From CAVXAE01 sp044225565 (GTDB lineage Bacteria; Pseudomonadota; Gammaproteobacteria; Steroidobacterales; Steroidobacteraceae), in NCBI GenBank assembly GCA_044225565.1, contig JBGAIL010000105.1, positions 1 through 16,721 of the forward strand: DNA of 16,721 bases. Reading direction: 5' to 3'. Below the pieces are notes generated by a model, which was not told the origin of the DNA, ran no database searches, and worked only from the letters and a program-made list of their open reading frames with translations. How positions within the stretch are numbered: the stretch's first letter is position 1; each line of letters opens with the position of its first letter. Shown here in pieces: positions 14,514 to 16,721 of this stretch. A program made the position numbers and the translations under genes.

Positions 14514-15650
14514 TCACTTGGCGTCGGTCTTCCCGCCGGGCTTCTTCTTCTCGGGCAACGGCTCGAGCAGGTCCTCGAGCGGCTTGAACATCCCCTCGAA
14601 CTTGTAGCTCGAGACCTCGAACTCCTTGCCCGCCACGTGCGCGTTGAGCTTCTCCGCCTCGGGCTGCGTCGCCTTGTCGGTGGAGGAAGCGGCGAGCGAG
14701 ATGAAGTGATGCTCGACCTTGGGATCATCCTTCTTCAGGCCGGGGGCGCTCTCCTTGCGGCCGGTGAGCTCGACCGTCAGGCCGTCGAATGTCTTGTACG
14801 TGGCCTTCGAGGTCTCCACGCTCAGGCCCGCGGCGGCCGGCGAAGGCGCCGTGGCCTTCGCACGGATGTCGTCCAGCGACACGGACTCCAGAGAGCTGGC
14901 GAGCGAGTTGCCAGCCCCTTCGTACGAGAGCTTGCGACCCTTCGGCAGGTTGGACACCGAGAAATTCTCGGTCTCCTTCTTGTCTCGGGAGACGGTGTAT
15001 GCCGCTCCCTTCGGGGGCTGCACCGCGACGCTCTGGATGCGCGCCTGCGGAATGTCCACGATGGTCTTTTCCAGCCAGCGCTGGGGCTCCGAATCCGTAT
15101 CCAGCCGGGGGCTCGCGAGCAGGCTCTGCTTGCTGCCGACCACGCGCACGTAGCCGGCCTTCCCGCCGCCCGACTTGCCGTTGATCAGGCTCCAGGTCTT
15201 GCCGGGCGTCACCACATCGATGCGCGTGGCTGCGACCGCGCCACCGAAGTCGTACGCGTTCGCCTTCGCCGGCGCGGGCTTCGACGCGTCGGCGGGGCCG
15301 ACATCCTCGACGCTGAGCGCCGAGTACCGCTCCGGATTGCTGGTTTTCTCCTCCACCACCTCGAGCGAGGAGAGATCCAGGAGCAGCTTGCGCACGCGGC
15401 TCGCGTCCGCCGCGAACTCGCGTTCCGCCACCACCCAGCCATCGCCTTCTTTCCGCAGCGTGGCGTGCGCGCCGTCCGCCTTCGCGAAGCGCAGCTCGCT
15501 CACCTCGTTCAGCGATTTCTTGAGATCGGGCAGCACGGGCTTGCCCACCGCTTCCGAAAGGTCGTGATGGCCGCGGCTGGAGAGCCAGAACGCCACCGCG
15601 ATGACCACCACCGCGACGGCGAGGAGGATGCCGATGCGACGCGGGCTCAC
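14514..15650 (-). CDS. DUF4340 domain protein, ABC-transport auxiliary
   Basis: This 378-residue protein has a single N-terminal membrane anchor (about residues 5-24, GILLAVAVVVIAVAFW). The rest is hydrophilic, probably periplasmic and rich in beta-type alternation, as in DUF4340 proteins. Two or three related repeats are suggested by segments such as VSELRFAKADGAHATLRKEG and the later VAVQPPKGAAYTVSRDKKE, both typical of the family. The tail is lysine/proline-rich (LPEKKKPGGKTDAK). I chose the GTG at 15650, which overlaps the upstream GldG-type stop as GTGA and has GGGGAG six bases upstream. The frame is open a little further, but that part is a shadow of the neighbour. DUF4340 genes commonly follow GldG-type genes in ABC-2 transporter operons. 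The transported substrate is unknown. Confidence 0.9.
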   Translation of the reverse strand: MSPRRIGILLAVAVVVIAVAFWLSSRGHHDLSEAVGKPVLPDLKKSLNEVSELRFAKADGAHATLRKEGDGWVVAEREFAADASRVRKLLLDLSSLEVVEEKTSNPERYSALSVEDVGPADASKPAPAKANAYDFGGAVAATRIDVVTPGKTWSLINGKSGGGKAGYVRVVGSKQSLLASPRLDTDSEPQRWLEKTIVDIPQARIQSVAVQPPKGAAYTVSRDKKETENFSVSNLPKGRKLSYEGAGNSLASSLESVSLDDIRAKATAPSPAAAGLSVETSKATYKTFDGLTVELTGRKESAPGLKKDDPKVEHHFISLAASSTDKATQPEAEKLNAHVAGKEFEVSSYKFEGMFKPLEDLLEPLPEKKKPGGKTDAK

Positions 15651-16721
15651 GAGCGGCTCCCCTTGGCGGTGCCGCGCCGCTCCCGTCGCCAGATGGCGAT
15701 GGCCCACGCGATGAGAGCGAAGGCGAGCGGCACGAACACGATGTTGATGAGCTTGAGGCGCATGCCGAGGCCCTTGATGTCCTGATCCAGCCCGAGTTTC
15801 ACGGCGCGCAGCTCCTTGCGGATGCGCAGCTTCTCGTCCTGGAAGCCCTGCAGCGCCTTCTCCTGCTCCGGCGTGAGGATCAGCGAGGACTTGTCGTTGC
15901 GCTTGGACTCGAGCTCGGTGAGCTTCTTCTCCGTGTCGTCGAGCTGCGTCTGCAGCTCCTGCTCCTTGGAGCGGAAGCGCGATTCCGCCGCGGCGCGCAG
16001 CTTGTCGACCACCACGAACGGCCGGTTGAAGGTGGCGCGGCCGCGCACGCTGATCAGCGCCTCGTTGCCGGAGAGGTTGTCCAGCGCGTTGAACACGAAA
16101 TCGCCGTTGTGCGCGAACGCCTGGGCCATGCTCTGCCCGAAGAAGTTCTGCACGCGTACCCAGAGGAAGTCAGACAGGATGTCCGTGTCCGCCACCACGA
16201 TGAGATTGAGCGGCTTCTCGGAAGCCGCCAGCGCCTTCTGGCCTTCCGGCAGTGTGACGCCGGTGGGCGCGCCGCCGGGGAACGCCGTCTTGATCTTGCC
16301 CGAGACGCGCGCCGCGATCGCATAGCGCTGGCCGGTGGGATTGAAGCCATCGAGCAGCGTCCTGGGATCGAACATCATCTCGAACTTCTGCTTCGGGATC
16401 GGAGCCGCGCTCACGGTGGTCTGCAGCAGGGGCTCGAAAGTGACGCCGCCGTCCTTGCGCGCGCTCACGAAGCCCGCGGTGGCGACGTTCACGTTCGAGA
16501 GGCCGGCGGTGACCACGTCCTTGCGGTCGAAGCTGTCCTGGTTGAGACCGAGGATGCCGAGGTGCCGCACCGGCGGCATGCCGGGCTGCATGCCCACCTG
16601 CAGCGCGAGCTCGGAATCACCGATGACCTTGCCGGGATCGAAGTCAACGCCCCAGCTCTCGAGCAGCTTCTGGAGGTGCGAGGATTTGTCCATGCCTGAC
16701 GGGTCCATCATCTGGCCCTGG
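15647..16721 (-). CDS. GldG-family ABC-transport auxiliary protein (5' end outside window)
   Basis: The reading frame stays open to the right edge, so only the C-terminal 357 or so residues are visible. The methionines near 16708-16711 lie inside a conserved stretch (MMDPSGMDKSSHLQKLLESW) and are not the true start. The visible part fits the GldG / ABC_transp_aux family: a periplasmic domain with LNLIVVADTDILSDFLWV and DNLSGNEALISVRGR, a long charged coiled coil (about residues 240-330 of the visible part, KEQELQTQLDDTEKKLTELE), and one C-terminal transmembrane helix (INIVFVPLAFALIAWAIAIW) ending in a basic tail. In Bacteroidetes GldG works with GldA and GldF in gliding. In proteobacteria the relatives are uncharacterised but usually sit next to an ABC ATPase and permease, which I would expect just right of the window. 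Confidence 0.88.
   Translation of the reverse strand, partial: QGQMMDPSGMDKSSHLQKLLESWGVDFDPGKVIGDSELALQVGMQPGMPPVRHLGILGLNQDSFDRKDVVTAGLSNVNVATAGFVSARKDGGVTFEPLLQTTVSAAPIPKQKFEMMFDPRTLLDGFNPTGQRYAIAARVSGKIKTAFPGGAPTGVTLPEGQKALAASEKPLNLIVVADTDILSDFLWVRVQNFFGQSMAQAFAHNGDFVFNALDNLSGNEALISVRGRATFNRPFVVVDKLRAAAESRFRSKEQELQTQLDDTEKKLTELESKRNDKSSLILTPEQEKALQGFQDEKLRIRKELRAVKLGLDQDIKGLGMRLKLINIVFVPLAFALIAWAIAIWRRERRGTAKGSRS
15657..15662 (-). promoter_or_regulatory. Shine-Dalgarno of the DUF4340 gene
   Basis: On the minus strand GGGGAG lies six bases before the GTG at 15650. This supports that start over the upstream in-frame ATG at 15707. The site sits inside the last codons of the GldG-type gene, so the two are translationally coupled. 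Confidence 0.6.

Noticed and set aside
14359..14607. Plus-strand frame starting in the second palindrome
   Set aside because: It starts at a TTG inside a hairpin stem and continues antisense to the DUF4340 gene. It resembles the frame in copy 1 only because the DNA element is repeated.

Overview
The window is a densely coded, high-GC chromosomal segment (roughly two thirds G+C by eye). It looks like the core genome of a gammaproteobacterium, perhaps in the Xanthomonadales/Nevskiales/Steroidobacterales neighbourhood. The main reasons are the divergent pepA-valS / lptF-lptG arrangement, which is classic for gammaproteobacteria, and the RF3, ValS and LptFG sequences. The lineage is inferred from gene order and protein character, not from a database search. 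I see no tRNA or rRNA gene, CRISPR array, phage gene or intact insertion sequence.

Layout. (1) Positions 20-2879, + strand: prfC (peptide chain release factor 3) is followed one base later by a UMF1-type MFS transporter. (2) Positions 2849-11713, - strand: one unbroken co-directional run, read as pepA, valS, moxR, a DUF58 gene, then a transglutaminase-peptidase fusion. The gaps are 13 nt, 1 nt, and two 4-nt GTGA overlaps, so it is probably a single long transcription unit of about 8.9 kb. Its last gene ends tail-to-tail inside the MFS gene with a 31-nt overlap. (3) Positions 11714-11790: a short divergent promoter region. (4) Positions 11791-13940, + strand: lptF and lptG, the inner-membrane permease pair that drives lipopolysaccharide export. 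(5) Positions 13941-14513: the only long non-coding stretch, holding two copies of a nested palindromic element in opposite orientations. (6) Positions 14514-16721, - strand: a DUF4340 protein and the 3' part of a GldG-family ABC-transport auxiliary protein, overlapping by 4 nt. This is the distal half of an ABC-2-type system whose ATPase and permease would lie beyond the right edge.

How the genes fit together. The MoxR AAA+ ATPase, DUF58 protein and TgpA-type membrane transglutaminase form a known envelope-associated module, here attached behind housekeeping genes (pepA, valS). The most unusual gene is the last one: a TgpA-type transglutaminase carries, in the same reading frame, a complete MtfA-type (M90) zinc peptidase domain with an intact HExxH motif. 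By predicted topology this would tether a normally soluble cytosolic peptidase to the inner membrane. The most unusual non-coding structure is the pair of nested palindromes. Each lies just 3' of one of two converging genes, in the same sense as that gene, with a shared core but unrelated, internally complementary outer arms.
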